A stretch of 64,000 bases of DNA, from contig NZ_BEWL01000002.1 in the NCBI RefSeq assembly GCF_002723915.1, forward strand, positions 372,001 through 436,000, given 5' to 3'. Positions 36,656 to 44,791 of this stretch are shown piece after piece; within the stretch, counting starts at the first letter, position 1, and every line of letters begins with the position of its first letter. Below the pieces are notes generated by a model. It was given only the letters and a program-made list of their open reading frames with translations. It had not been told where the DNA came from and searched no databases. The DNA comes from Gluconobacter albidus (lineage in GTDB: Bacteria > Pseudomonadota > Alphaproteobacteria > Acetobacterales > Acetobacteraceae). The position numbers were made by a program, and so were the translations under genes.

Positions 36656-37560
36656 GGCAGGCGCCGCAGCCAGACAAGTACGACGGTTTGCGCCGTGAGC
36701 CAGCCCAGGCCGGCGGCGATCAGGGGCAGGGCGCCGAGTTCTTCGAGGAGCATGCGCGGCAGGACGTGCAGGGTGCTCCACCATGTGGCGATCAGGGCGT
36801 CCCATGTGCTGGCGGGAGAGGCGGCAGCAGGGGCGCCATGTGAAAAGGGTGTGAGCTTCCGGGCCAGCATGGTGATGACCGGGCTCAGGAGCAGCAGGCC
36901 GACGAGGCTTCCGGCGAGACTGAGCAGCGCGGCCCGTCCTGCGATCCGACTGGAAATTGTCAAGTCTCCGGCACCCAGGAAATGGACGATTTCGACGGAT
37001 TTGCGCTGGGCCATGACGGAGCGACGGACGGTCATGCCGACCGAAAGGACCGCAATGGCCGCAATGAGGCTCACGGCCAGCCAGGCGCAGGCGATCAGGC
37101 TGTTTCCCAGACCGTTGAGGCGCTCGCCCCAGCGGCGATCTTCTTCCACCACGGCTTCAGGCAGGACGCCCTGTACGATTGTGCCCAGATCGGGAGTGCC
37201 GGTATGGGCGACGATCAGGACCACGGGCAATGAGAGGCCGGGAAGGCCTGCGCTTTCAGAGACCTGCCCCAGCCAGGGAGCGAGAAGGGTCTGGACCTCT
37301 TTGGTGGAGAGTTCACGGACGGTCGTGACATCTGGCGTTTTGGTCAGGGTCTGGATCAGGGTGTGGGTACGGTCTGCGAGCTGGGGTGTATCGGACGGAA
37401 TCTCGATCGTGGTTGCGTTGCGGGCGGCGCCGGACCAGCTTTCAGCAAGGGTCTGCACGCCTGCCAGGCCGGCGAGCGAAAGGCCTGCGAGCAGCGTCAT
37501 GAGTGCGACGAGAAGCGGCAGGCTGCCCGAGCGCAGCCCGGGGGAGACCGGAGCGCTCAT
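36652..37560 (-). CDS. ftsX: cell division protein FtsX
   Basis: Membrane partner of the ATPase FtsE; the pair transmits a signal through the membrane that activates peptidoglycan hydrolases at the septum. It has 302 residues and four helices, with the extracellular loop between helices 1 and 2 (residues about 45-155) and the typical cluster of three helices at the C-terminus (LISLAGSLVG-type segments). The start overlaps the ftsE stop. The sequence is diverged, but order and layout are convincing. Confidence 0.88.
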   Translation of the reverse strand: MSAPVSPGLRSGSLPLLVALMTLLAGLSLAGLAGVQTLAESWSGAARNATTIEIPSDTPQLADRTHTLIQTLTKTPDVTTVRELSTKEVQTLLAPWLGQVSESAGLPGLSLPVVLIVAHTGTPDLGTIVQGVLPEAVVEEDRRWGERLNGLGNSLIACAWLAVSLIAAIAVLSVGMTVRRSVMAQRKSVEIVHFLGAGDLTISSRIAGRAALLSLAGSLVGLLLLSPVITMLARKLTPFSHGAPAAASPASTWDALIATWWSTLHVLPRMLLEELGALPLIAAGLGWLTAQTVVLVWLRRLP

Positions 37561-38258
37561 GAGCGTTCTCCCCGTCGCACGGACATCCCGCCCTGAATGT
37601 CGGTATTTGCGATCGTGCCGTCCTGAAGAACGATCGAGGCTGCCGGGGCTTCGTGGACCAGAGCCTCGTTATGGGTGGCGACGATGACGGTCGTACCCAT
37701 TTCGATCAGTTCCTGAAATGTCGTCAGAAGCCGCCGGGCCTGCGCATCTTCCAGCGCGTTGGTCGGTTCATCTGCGAGCAGCAGCTCAGGACGCCCGATC
37801 AGGGCGCGGGCAATGGCGGTGCGTTGCTGTTCGCCGCCCGAAAGGGTTCCCGGACGTTTGTCGGCCAGATGCGCGACGTCCAGCCATTCCAGAACGGCGA
37901 AAGCCTCCCGCCTGGTATCGCGTTCGGAGGCGCCGCGCAGACGGAGCGGAAGCGCCACATTGTCGAACACTGTCCATTCCCCGATCAGGCGATAGTCCTG
38001 GGGAACAAAGCCGATTCTTCGGCGCAGGTTTCGCAGAGTCGCGCGGCTGGCATGTGTGACGGAAACGCCAAGCAGGTCCATCTGACCGGCGGACGGGCGT
38101 GTCTCCAGTGTCAGGAGGCGCAGAAGACTCGATTTGCCTGCGCCGGATGGTCCGAGCAGCCAGCGGAACTCCCCCTGCGGCACGGAAAGGGTCAGGTTCC
38201 GCAAGACCGGCTGTCCTACGCCGGGGGGCATCATCGAGACATTCAGGAGGCGGATCAT
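37557..38258 (-). CDS. ftsE: cell division ATP-binding protein FtsE
   Basis: ABC-type ATPase of the FtsEX complex, 233 residues. Walker A is GPSGAGKSS near residues 36-44, the signature LSGGEQQRTAIARAL near 138-152, and Walker B ELLLADEPTNALE near 157-169. Closest to the FtsE/LolD type; pairing with ftsX fixes the identity. The upstream region shared with the zinc-ribbon gene is AT-rich. Confidence 0.93.
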   Translation of the reverse strand: MIRLLNVSMMPPGVGQPVLRNLTLSVPQGEFRWLLGPSGAGKSSLLRLLTLETRPSAGQMDLLGVSVTHASRATLRNLRRRIGFVPQDYRLIGEWTVFDNVALPLRLRGASERDTRREAFAVLEWLDVAHLADKRPGTLSGGEQQRTAIARALIGRPELLLADEPTNALEDAQARRLLTTFQELIEMGTTVIVATHNEALVHEAPAASIVLQDGTIANTDIQGGMSVRRGERS

Positions 38259-38288
38259 GATGCTTTCATTGAAAAGTGGAGCAATCTA

Positions 38289-38300
38289 TTAACCATTTAA
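38289..38300. promoter_or_regulatory. possible CtrA half-site between ftsE and the zinc-ribbon gene
   Basis: TTAACCAT followed directly by TTAA, in the 123 bp divergent gap. TTAACCAT matches the half-site bound by the cell-cycle regulator CtrA in Caulobacter. The spacing differs from the full TTAA-N7-TTAA site, so this is a weak candidate. Confidence 0.3.
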
Positions 38301-38381
38301 TAACGATCATTTCGTCATAACAGGCAAGCACACGGCTCAGGCTAGGCCGGATCGGAGCCAGCTGTCGAAGGGATTGATTGA

Positions 38382-38870
38382 ATGCGCATTGAATGCCCCC
38401 ATTGTCATGCGGTCTTTGAGGTGCCGGAGGCGATGGCAAAAGGGGTCAAGCGGTTGCGCTGCGCCAATTGCGGAGACAGTTGGGAAATGGCCGCGCCCGT
38501 GGCGACGACGTCGCACGAAGTGCTTTCTGAGGCTGCGCCGACTGTTTTTGAAGTTCCGGAAGAAGAAAGCGCCGGGAAGCCGGTTGTGGCAGAGAAGCCC
38601 GCGTCCGGGACGGAAGGAACGTTCCGCGCCACCGGGGCGATGGCCGGGCGAAATATTGCGCGTCGTTCAGCTGTTCTGCATTCCCGTTCAACCGGTGACG
38701 TGCAGGCACCGGCTGATCTGAGTGGCCCGTCGATGATCGGGTCTACCGGGCTCTGGGCCGCGGCCTGGGGTGCCAGCCTTGTTCTGGCAGGCTCCGGAGT
38801 TGCGGCATTGTGGTACTGCAAGGGAGCGGGCCTGTTCGGATTTTTTCCGGGGCGCGGACATTTTTACTGA
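38382..38870 (+). CDS. zinc-ribbon (MJ0042-type) membrane protein
   Basis: A 162-residue protein. The N-terminal MJ0042/zf-ribbon motif has two CxxC pairs, MRIECPHCHAVFEVP and RLRCANCGDSWEM, in residues 1-35. A long unstructured, charged linker follows, then one transmembrane helix near residues 125-145. Alphaproteobacteria usually carry one such protein beside the ftsEX locus, often annotated as a zinc-finger or thioredoxin-like protein. The function is unknown. It is transcribed divergently from ftsE. Confidence 0.8.
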   Translation: MRIECPHCHAVFEVPEAMAKGVKRLRCANCGDSWEMAAPVATTSHEVLSEAAPTVFEVPEEESAGKPVVAEKPASGTEGTFRATGAMAGRNIARRSAVLHSRSTGDVQAPADLSGPSMIGSTGLWAAAWGASLVLAGSGVAALWYCKGAGLFGFFPGRGHFY

Positions 38871-38899
38871 GCCCCAGGCTGAATTGCGGCCGCCTTGTT

Positions 38900-39310
38900 T
38901 TACATGTTGCGGGCGGCGAGGGCTGAGATCGTGGCGCCGATGGCGGCTACCGCCATGAGCAGAATACCGTCAAAAATGAGGGAACCTGGCGTCACGAGAT
39001 GGCTGCCGACCTGAAGATGGGTTGGAAGGGTTCCGGCGACATGGTTCATGATGTCACGCGCCTGCGGATCGGCACTGGCTGCGCTGGTTGTGATCGCATT
39101 GACGATATGCGGAAGAATGTACCAGCCCAGCCCCAGGATCAGCAGCAGGGGAGCCAGAAGTTCCGCAACCTGCTGGGCCAGATAGAAGGCGAAATAGCAG
39201 ACTGACCACACGCCCATCCGGATCATCGAGGATGTTGTGAGCGATGACCCGCTTTGGCTTCTGCTGCCAAGGAGGCGGTCCGTGATATGGGGGGGGGGCT
39301 GCATGTCCAT
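38900..39310 (-). CDS. uncharacterised membrane protein
   Basis: A 136-residue protein with two clear hydrophobic segments: residues about 33-65 (VCYFAFYLAQQVAELLAPLL and following) and 108-133 near the C-terminus. The loop between them is polar with a few histidines. I do not recognise it. The start is taken at MDMQPPPHITD; an upstream methionine at 39337 is possible. It diverges from the sensor kinase and faces the zinc-ribbon gene tail to tail. Confidence 0.6.
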   Translation of the reverse strand: MDMQPPPHITDRLLGSRSQSGSSLTTSSMIRMGVWSVCYFAFYLAQQVAELLAPLLLILGLGWYILPHIVNAITTSAASADPQARDIMNHVAGTLPTHLQVGSHLVTPGSLIFDGILLMAVAAIGATISALAARNM

Positions 39311-39427
39311 GAGATATGGCTTCCAGTGGTCCGGCAACGGGAGTTAGTGTTCGTCACTGAAATCGGACGAATGGTTCACTTCGGACTAGCTGCAAGAGAT
39401 CGCCAATGCAAACTTTCCCGTGCCGTC

Positions 39428-41248
39428 ATGCCTTTTCCTGAATTCGAGATGCCGATGGTAACGCCGAACATGCCCCGGGTCGTTCTGGTGGAGCCTGACT
39501 GCGACCATGCCCGGCAGATTGCCCGGATTCTGGTCAATGAGGGCTTTGCGCTCACTTGCGCAACCAGCGGCGAAGAAGGGCTGGGCACGATCGAGGATAC
39601 GATGCCCGATCTGGTGGTGGCCTGTACCGAGCTTCCGGGGATGAGTGGTGGCCAGCTTGCGCGGCGACTGCGGCTGGATGCGCTGACCCGCAATATTCCC
39701 ATTCTGATGCTGACGGAAGATGCGTCGCCGGGCGTCGAGCGCGAGGGGCTGGAGAGCGGGGCTGACGCCTATATTTCAAAATCGGCGCATCCTGACCTGA
39801 TGGTTCTGCGGATGCGAGCGCTGTTGCGGGAGGGGCCTGAGCTTCTTCAGGTTGACGAGGCGTCCCGGTTGCGTCGGGCACGGATCGTGATCGTTAATTC
39901 ACCACGGGAGGATGAGGACGAGGAAGATGCAGTCGAAGAAGCGCCCGAAACAACGCTGGGAGAGCTGCTCTGGCGTGACGGGCACACCGTTACGTCCATT
40001 GAGCGTTCGGACGATCTGATCGACGGTGGTTGGCTGCGGGGGGCGGACAGTCCGGACTGTCTGGTGCTTGAACTCGGGAGCGGAGACGAAGATCTGAAAT
40101 TCTGTCGCCTTCTGGACGCCCGGCGGCAGGCTGTTCTGGAGGCGGGCGGAATTCCGTTCCGGACATTGGGAATCGTGGAGGCATCGCGGTTCAGGCGCCA
40201 GTCTTCGGGCGAGTTTTTTGAGGCCGGAATTGATGATCTGGTGCCCAGCGATATCGCGCTTGAGGCCCTTGCCATGCGAATTCGGACGCTGGCCCAGCGC
40301 AGGATGGCGCAGGACGAGTTTCGTCAGCAGGAAATCGAGCGTCAGCAGAATGCGCTGACGCTGGAGGCCGCGCGGGCCAAGGCGGAAATGGCCGAAGCCT
40401 TGGCGCAGGCCAATATGGAACTTGCGCGCACGAACGAGCGGCTTCTTCAGGCGCAGTCCAAGCTCGTGCAGACGGCGAAAATGGCCTCGCTGGGCGAACT
40501 GGTGGCTGGGATTGCGCATGAGATCAACAACCCGCTGGCTTTCACGATTGCGCATGCCGATACGGTGACGCGGACGCTCAAACGTCTGCAGGGCGTCAAT
40601 GCGTCTGACGAAGCAGTCTCACTGACAAAAAAAGGCATGTCGCGGCTGGAATCCATGAAACTTGGACTGCAGCGTATTCAAAATCTTGTGCTGAGTTTGC
40701 GACGGTTTTCGCGCCTTGATGAGAGCTCGTTTCAGAAAGTTGATGTGCCTGCGGCTCTGGAGACAGCGCTTGCTTTGCTGGCTCATAAGCTGGGGCCGGG
40801 AATTGTGGTTCGGAAGGATCTTCAGGCTCCGGCAGAACTGGTCTGTCAGCCGGCTTTTCTCAATCAGGTTGTCATGAACATCATCTCCAATGCGGCGGAT
40901 GCGCTGGCGGACATCTCTTCGGATGGGGATGTGGTGCGAGGTACGATCGTCATCGCCTCGCGGCTGGAGAACGGGCGCTATGAAATGAGCGTGAGCGATG
41001 ATGGACCGGGCCTTCCGCATGAACTGCGAACACGGATCTTTGACCCGTTTTTCACGACCAAACCTGTGGGAACCGGGACGGGGCTGGGGCTGGCCATTGC
41101 CTATAGTGTCATGGAGGCGCATGACGGAACGATTGAAGTAATGGACGCCAATCTGCCGGGCGGGCATGGCATCGGAGCCTGTTTCCGGCTGAGTCTGCCC
41201 GTTCGCATGACCGAGGAGGGGCCGGTGGCGACTGGCCGCGCAGCATGA
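39428..41248 (+). CDS. soluble sensor histidine kinase with two degenerate receiver domains
   Basis: A 606-residue protein without membrane helices. Two receiver-like domains come first. In the first (residues 15-130) the phosphate-accepting position is C66 (DLVVACTELPGMSG) although the K of YISKSA remains. The second (about 142-290) has LVLELGSG with E in place of D. A coiled coil follows (300-350), then HisKA with H364 (AGIAHEINNPLA) and a HATPase domain (NIISNAADAL, DDGPGLP, GTGLGLAIAY). The start is uncertain: ATG 39428 lacks a strong ribosome binding site. It overlaps the next kinase by four bases. Confidence 0.85.
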   Translation: MPFPEFEMPMVTPNMPRVVLVEPDCDHARQIARILVNEGFALTCATSGEEGLGTIEDTMPDLVVACTELPGMSGGQLARRLRLDALTRNIPILMLTEDASPGVEREGLESGADAYISKSAHPDLMVLRMRALLREGPELLQVDEASRLRRARIVIVNSPREDEDEEDAVEEAPETTLGELLWRDGHTVTSIERSDDLIDGGWLRGADSPDCLVLELGSGDEDLKFCRLLDARRQAVLEAGGIPFRTLGIVEASRFRRQSSGEFFEAGIDDLVPSDIALEALAMRIRTLAQRRMAQDEFRQQEIERQQNALTLEAARAKAEMAEALAQANMELARTNERLLQAQSKLVQTAKMASLGELVAGIAHEINNPLAFTIAHADTVTRTLKRLQGVNASDEAVSLTKKGMSRLESMKLGLQRIQNLVLSLRRFSRLDESSFQKVDVPAALETALALLAHKLGPGIVVRKDLQAPAELVCQPAFLNQVVMNIISNAADALADISSDGDVVRGTIVIASRLENGRYEMSVSDDGPGLPHELRTRIFDPFFTTKPVGTGTGLGLAIAYSVMEAHDGTIEVMDANLPGGHGIGACFRLSLPVRMTEEGPVATGRAA

Positions 41249-43215
41249 CTTTCTGGAGCGCAAAAGGACCGTCGCGTCCTCTGATTTTGCTGGTGGACGA
41301 TGAGGAGGAAATCCTTGTCGCCCTGACGGACCTGCTGGAAGACCAGTATGAAATCCTGTCCACGACGGATCCGCTGCGGGCGCTGGATCTGCTGCGGGAG
41401 CACAGGGATGTTGCGACTATCATTTCCGATCAGCGGATGCCCGGCCTGACTGGAGACCAGCTGCTGATGCAGGCGCGGGGGTTTTCGGACGCGCGCAGCA
41501 TTCTACTGACGGGATATGCGGATCTGGAGGCCGTCGTATCGGCGCTGAATCAGGGGCAGGTTCAGGCATATGTGCACAAGCCGTGGGATTCGGATGCGCT
41601 ACGGTCGCTGGTCGGTGAGGTCACGCAGCATTGTCTGGCACAGCGGGCGTTACGGACCGAGCAGGCTCTGCTGCGTGGATTAATGGAAGCGCTGCCGATC
41701 GGACTGGTCTTTTCGGATCGGGACGGCCGGTGCATCCGCAGCAATGTGCGGGATGAAGCCGAGAGCGGCGCCGAGACCGAGCAGGCTCATTTTCCTGAAA
41801 GTCTTTGGCCGGAGGTTTCGGCCATGCGGGAGGGCGTTCGCAGGTCGGGGCAGGAAGAGCGTCTGGTTGGGGAAGTTCTTGCAGAAGAGGGCGGCAAGGC
41901 CTCAACCCGGTGGCACGAACTGACGCGGCTGGCGCTGGCATGGCCGGAAGGTGCGTCTTCGCAGGATGCCTGGCAGGTCAGCATGGACCGCGATGTGACC
42001 TCGCGCGTTGTTATGGAATCTCGGCTTCGACAGGCGGAAAAGCTTCAGTCCCTGGGGACGCTTGCAGGGGGAATCGCGCATGATTTCAATAATCTGCTCG
42101 CAGCGATTTCTGGATCTCTCGAACTGCTGGAAGATATCGCCGATCTGGACGAGGCCTCTGTGGCACTGCTGCGCAATGCTGCGGATTCAGCGCAGCGTGG
42201 AGCGGTTCTGACACGACGGCTGCTTCAGTTCGGCCGCCCGCGTGAAGCACGTCTGTCGGCGGTGTCCCTGGAGCAGCTTTTGCCCGGTTTGACGGATCTT
42301 CTGCGTCAGAGCCTCAAGAAGCGCGGTGCGCCTGCAGTGGCGTCGCCCTGCGCGCTATGTGTCGAAGATCTGCCGCAGGATCTGCCGCTGGTCTGGTCGG
42401 ATGCTGACCAGCTTGAAATGGCGCTTCTGAACCTGTGTGTGAATGCGCGCGATGCCATGGCCGATGGTGGAACGGTGCAGATCAGTGCGCGGATTGTGGA
42501 TCAGAAGCGAACGGACCTGCCTGCGGAATGCTGCCCAGAGCGGGCTGTGGCGCTGGACGTCGTGGATGAAGGGGCGGGCATGACACCCGAAATTGCGGCG
42601 AGAATTTTCGACCCGTTCTTCACGACCAAGGATGTCGGGCGCGGGACGGGGCTGGGGCTGTCGAGCGTGTATGGATTCCTCAGCCGCAGTTACGGGGAAA
42701 TCACCGTAGAGAGCGTCGTGGGTGAGGGAACGCGCATGACGCTGATTCTGCCTGTGGCGCGGAGTGGGCAGCAGCGGATCAGTCAGCCGGAACGTTCCGG
42801 TGGGACGGTTGGACGGTCGCTGAAGGTTCTGGTGTTGGATGATGAAGCGCCGGTACGGATGGTGACGGCAGGTTTCCTTGCACAGGACGGGCACGAGGTA
42901 ACGGCTGTGGCTTCGCTGGAAGAGGCGCTGAACTCTGTCGATCCGGCATCCCGCTTCGATCTGGCGATCATTGATATGCGGATGCCCGAGCATGATGGCC
43001 TGACCTGTGCGGCGGCGTTACAGAAAGCGATGGCGGGATTGAAGGTCCTGTTTATCAGCGGACATACAGATGATATGCCGACGCCTGAAAACGGTCTGCT
43101 TCTGCCAAAGCCTTTTACGCAGGATGCCTTGCGCGGGGCTGTTGCCGAGACCATGCGGAACGGTAACGTGAGCATGGAGCAGAGGTCTGTAATGGAGATT
43201 GTAACGCGTGAGTGA
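41245..43215 (+). CDS. soluble hybrid histidine kinase (REC-HisKA-HATPase-REC)
   Basis: A 656-residue hybrid kinase. An N-terminal receiver with D62 (TIISDQRMPGLTG) is followed by a short sensor-like region (about 140-265). HisKA has H279 in GTLAGGIAHDFNNLLAAI, the CckA-like form; the HATPase domain has LNLCVNARDAM, DEGAGMTPEIA and GRGTGLGLSSVYGF; a C-terminal receiver has D577 (IIDMRMPEHDG). All phosphorelay residues appear intact. The kinase core is CckA-like, but there are no membrane helices. The start overlaps the upstream kinase stop (ATGA), so the two probably form one signalling unit. The output partner is not in the window. Confidence 0.88.
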   Translation: MTFWSAKGPSRPLILLVDDEEEILVALTDLLEDQYEILSTTDPLRALDLLREHRDVATIISDQRMPGLTGDQLLMQARGFSDARSILLTGYADLEAVVSALNQGQVQAYVHKPWDSDALRSLVGEVTQHCLAQRALRTEQALLRGLMEALPIGLVFSDRDGRCIRSNVRDEAESGAETEQAHFPESLWPEVSAMREGVRRSGQEERLVGEVLAEEGGKASTRWHELTRLALAWPEGASSQDAWQVSMDRDVTSRVVMESRLRQAEKLQSLGTLAGGIAHDFNNLLAAISGSLELLEDIADLDEASVALLRNAADSAQRGAVLTRRLLQFGRPREARLSAVSLEQLLPGLTDLLRQSLKKRGAPAVASPCALCVEDLPQDLPLVWSDADQLEMALLNLCVNARDAMADGGTVQISARIVDQKRTDLPAECCPERAVALDVVDEGAGMTPEIAARIFDPFFTTKDVGRGTGLGLSSVYGFLSRSYGEITVESVVGEGTRMTLILPVARSGQQRISQPERSGGTVGRSLKVLVLDDEAPVRMVTAGFLAQDGHEVTAVASLEEALNSVDPASRFDLAIIDMRMPEHDGLTCAAALQKAMAGLKVLFISGHTDDMPTPENGLLLPKPFTQDALRGAVAETMRNGNVSMEQRSVMEIVTRE

Positions 43216-43648
43216 TGCCTATCTTGTGCCCCAGGAAGACACGGCTGCTGCTGCCATTGAGGAGATCGAGGCGGAGCTGGGTCTGTTTGATGACTGGATG
43301 GAGCGTTATCAGTACATCATCGAGATGGGACGCAAGCTGCCACCTTTTCCGGAAGAATGGCAGGATGACGCCCATCGTGTCCCCGGCTGTCAGAGTCAGG
43401 TCTGGCTTGAGGCCGTTGAACGGGATGGAAAGCTGTTTTTTGCAGGTGCGTCCGATGCCGCGATCGTTCAGGGGCTCGTGGCACTTCTGCTGAGGGTTTA
43501 CTCAGGCCGGACCAATGCGGAAATTCTTGGGACGAGCCCGGTGTTTTTGCATGATATGGGTCTGGTCAAGGCACTTTCGACCAATCGTGGCAACGGGGTC
43601 GAAGCCATGGCGCAGGCCATTCAGAAACGGGCTGCTCTCCCGGTGTGA
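43208..43648 (+). CDS. sufE: cysteine desulfuration protein SufE
   Basis: Accepts sulfane sulfur from SufS and passes it to SufBCD during iron-sulfur cluster assembly. It has 146 residues. The acceptor cysteine is in RVPGCQSQVWLEA near residues 56-68, and FDDWMERYQYIIEMGRKLPP is the family start. It overlaps the hybrid kinase by eight bases, an unusual neighbour, so it may be transcribed with the kinase genes. The suf operon itself is not in the window. Confidence 0.93.
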   Translation: MSDAYLVPQEDTAAAAIEEIEAELGLFDDWMERYQYIIEMGRKLPPFPEEWQDDAHRVPGCQSQVWLEAVERDGKLFFAGASDAAIVQGLVALLLRVYSGRTNAEILGTSPVFLHDMGLVKALSTNRGNGVEAMAQAIQKRAALPV

Positions 43649-43649
43649 G

Positions 43650-43680
43650 AAACCCCCGTTGGCCGGAGCCTTCGGGGGTG
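43650..43680. terminator. terminator between sufE and the convergent small gene
   Basis: ACCCCCG (43652-43658) pairs with CGGGGGT (43673-43679), with a GC-rich loop that can also fold (GGCCGGAGCC). On the minus strand it is followed by TTT, so it fits best as terminator of the small Cys-rich gene. It also ends sufE. Confidence 0.6.
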
Positions 43681-43687
43681 TGACGTA

Positions 43688-43897
43688 TTACTTGGGTGCT
43701 GTTGCAGGAGCCGTGCTGCTGGCGGGTGCAGGACACTTCGTGAACTTGCCTTTTGCGTCCCGGCAGGGCTTCGGCTTCTGCGGTGCCTCGCATTTTGTGA
43801 ACTTGCCCTTGTCGTCACGACAGGGCTTGGCGTGAGCCATCTGGGCACCGAGGGCCATAACGGCAAGTGCGGCAACGGACAGGCGACGGAATGACAT
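43688..43897 (-). CDS. small secreted protein with duplicated Cys motif
   Basis: A 69-residue protein with a Sec signal peptide (RRLSVAALAVMALGAQMAHA, residues 4-23). The mature part holds two near-identical copies of KPCRDxKGKFTKC (x is D, then A) separated by seven residues, each with a C-x9-C pair, and ends in an Ala/Pro/Thr tail. Each repeat could be a small disulfide hairpin. Similar CRDxKGKFxKC units occur in short secreted proteins of alphaproteobacteria; I know no function. The start is ATG 43897 with GGAGA eight bases upstream. Confidence 0.75.
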   Translation of the reverse strand: MSFRRLSVAALAVMALGAQMAHAKPCRDDKGKFTKCEAPQKPKPCRDAKGKFTKCPAPASSTAPATAPK

Positions 43898-43975
43898 GGT
43901 GAAGGTCTCCAGAGCAGGACCGGGTCGTGTAAGCCGTGTCCCGGATTTGTGGAAATCATGCAATATGTTTCGGGT

Positions 43976-43994
43976 ATGAGGCAAGTTGCCTCAT
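43976..43994. promoter_or_regulatory. 19-bp perfect palindrome upstream of the small secreted protein gene
   Basis: ATGAGGCAA-G-TTGCCTCAT. It lies 79 bp upstream of the small gene and 10 bp beyond the TonB-like gene stop. On the minus strand its TTGCCT could serve as a -35 with CATGAT as -10 (18 bp spacing), which would make it an operator. A short hairpin is the alternative. Confidence 0.4.
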
Positions 43995-44004
43995 TGCCGC
44001 CGAA

Positions 44005-44658
44005 CTAGCGAAATCCCTTCTGATCCACGGGATGAGATGAGTCCCAGTTGATGCTGCCGTGATACTGCGCCGAAACGGGCTGACCGTCCTTCAGGGCCGG
44101 ATAGTATCTTGCAAGACCGAAATAAGCGAGCGATGCCTGTTTCAGGATAGCGGGGCCTTCGCTGGCGGTGCAGTCATGGGCGACACCGATCGGATCAACC
44201 TGGCAGGTGACGGCGATGTGCGCGCCAAGAGCGGCAACATCTGCCGCTTCGGGATAATGGGGCGGTGCTGAATGGAGCTTATCGAGCAGCGGGGTCGTCA
44301 GGTCGGGGTGCACGTGAAAAGTGTATGCATATTCCCATGTGCTCTGAACGGGGCTGCCATGTTCGTAAGCTGGCAGGAATTTCGAGCTATAGGCCAGATG
44401 TTCGGCAGCGAGCGCGAAATCCGGCTGTGAGGCGGAGGCCTCACACTCTGTGGGAAAACCCGTGGCACTGATGGTGCAGCGGATATGGGCCGTACCGCTT
44501 TTGCGTTGTTCGAGTTCCGCCGGCGGGTAGATGAGCTGACCATGATGGTGGGGGTCCAGCATTGCTCCGAGAGACTGATCCTCGGCGCGTGCTGTTATCA
44601 TCGTACTTAAAAATACGACCGTTACAGCGAGTGCGGGGCGGGCGGCGGGCAATCTCAT
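44005..44658 (-). CDS. secreted protein with two TonB-C-like domains
   Basis: A 217-residue protein with a Sec signal peptide (LAVTVVFLSTMITARA, residues 10-25). Two units resemble the TonB C-terminal fold: residues about 43-117 (YPPAELEQRKSGTAHIRCTI) and 131-207 (HYPEAADVAALGAHIAVTCQ). Each has the YP-x-n-G-x-V pattern followed by a cysteine pair (C62/C72 type and C152/C163 type). There is no proline-rich spacer and no retained membrane anchor, so it is unlikely to be a true energy transducer. It lies downstream of glucose dehydrogenase but is separated by a terminator. Confidence 0.65.
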   Translation of the reverse strand: MRLPAARPALAVTVVFLSTMITARAEDQSLGAMLDPHHHGQLIYPPAELEQRKSGTAHIRCTISATGFPTECEASASQPDFALAAEHLAYSSKFLPAYEHGSPVQSTWEYAYTFHVHPDLTTPLLDKLHSAPPHYPEAADVAALGAHIAVTCQVDPIGVAHDCTASEGPAILKQASLAYFGLARYYPALKDGQPVSAQYHGSINWDSSHPVDQKGFR

Positions 44659-44683
44659 GGCATGTCTTTCGTCTGCGACCGAA

Positions 44684-44711
44684 GTATTACCATATGTAAC
44701 GAACGTGTCTG
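44684..44711 (-). promoter_or_regulatory. candidate promoter of the TonB-C-like gene
   Basis: On the minus strand, CAGACA (44706-44711) and TAATAC (44684-44689) are spaced by 16 bp, about 26 bp before the start codon. The -10 is good, the -35 is moderate. Confidence 0.3.
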
Positions 44712-44730
44712 TGGCCAGTACGCTGCAATA

Positions 44731-44768
44731 AAAAAAGGGGAGATGCCGGGTGGCACCTCCCCTTTTTT
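44731..44768. terminator. terminator of glucose dehydrogenase
   Basis: AAAAAAGGGGAG, an inner TGCC-GGGT-GGCA hairpin, then CTCCCCTTTTTT. It is symmetric, with runs on both sides. It lies 24 bp after the gcd stop on the minus strand. Confidence 0.92.
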
Positions 44769-44791
44769 ATGGTTTTTCTGGTTCTGTCAGA

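Noticed and set aside
44005-44658. A true TonB energy transducer
   Set aside because: It has a cleavable-looking signal peptide, no proline-rich spacer and two repeated domains, so it is not a canonical TonB.
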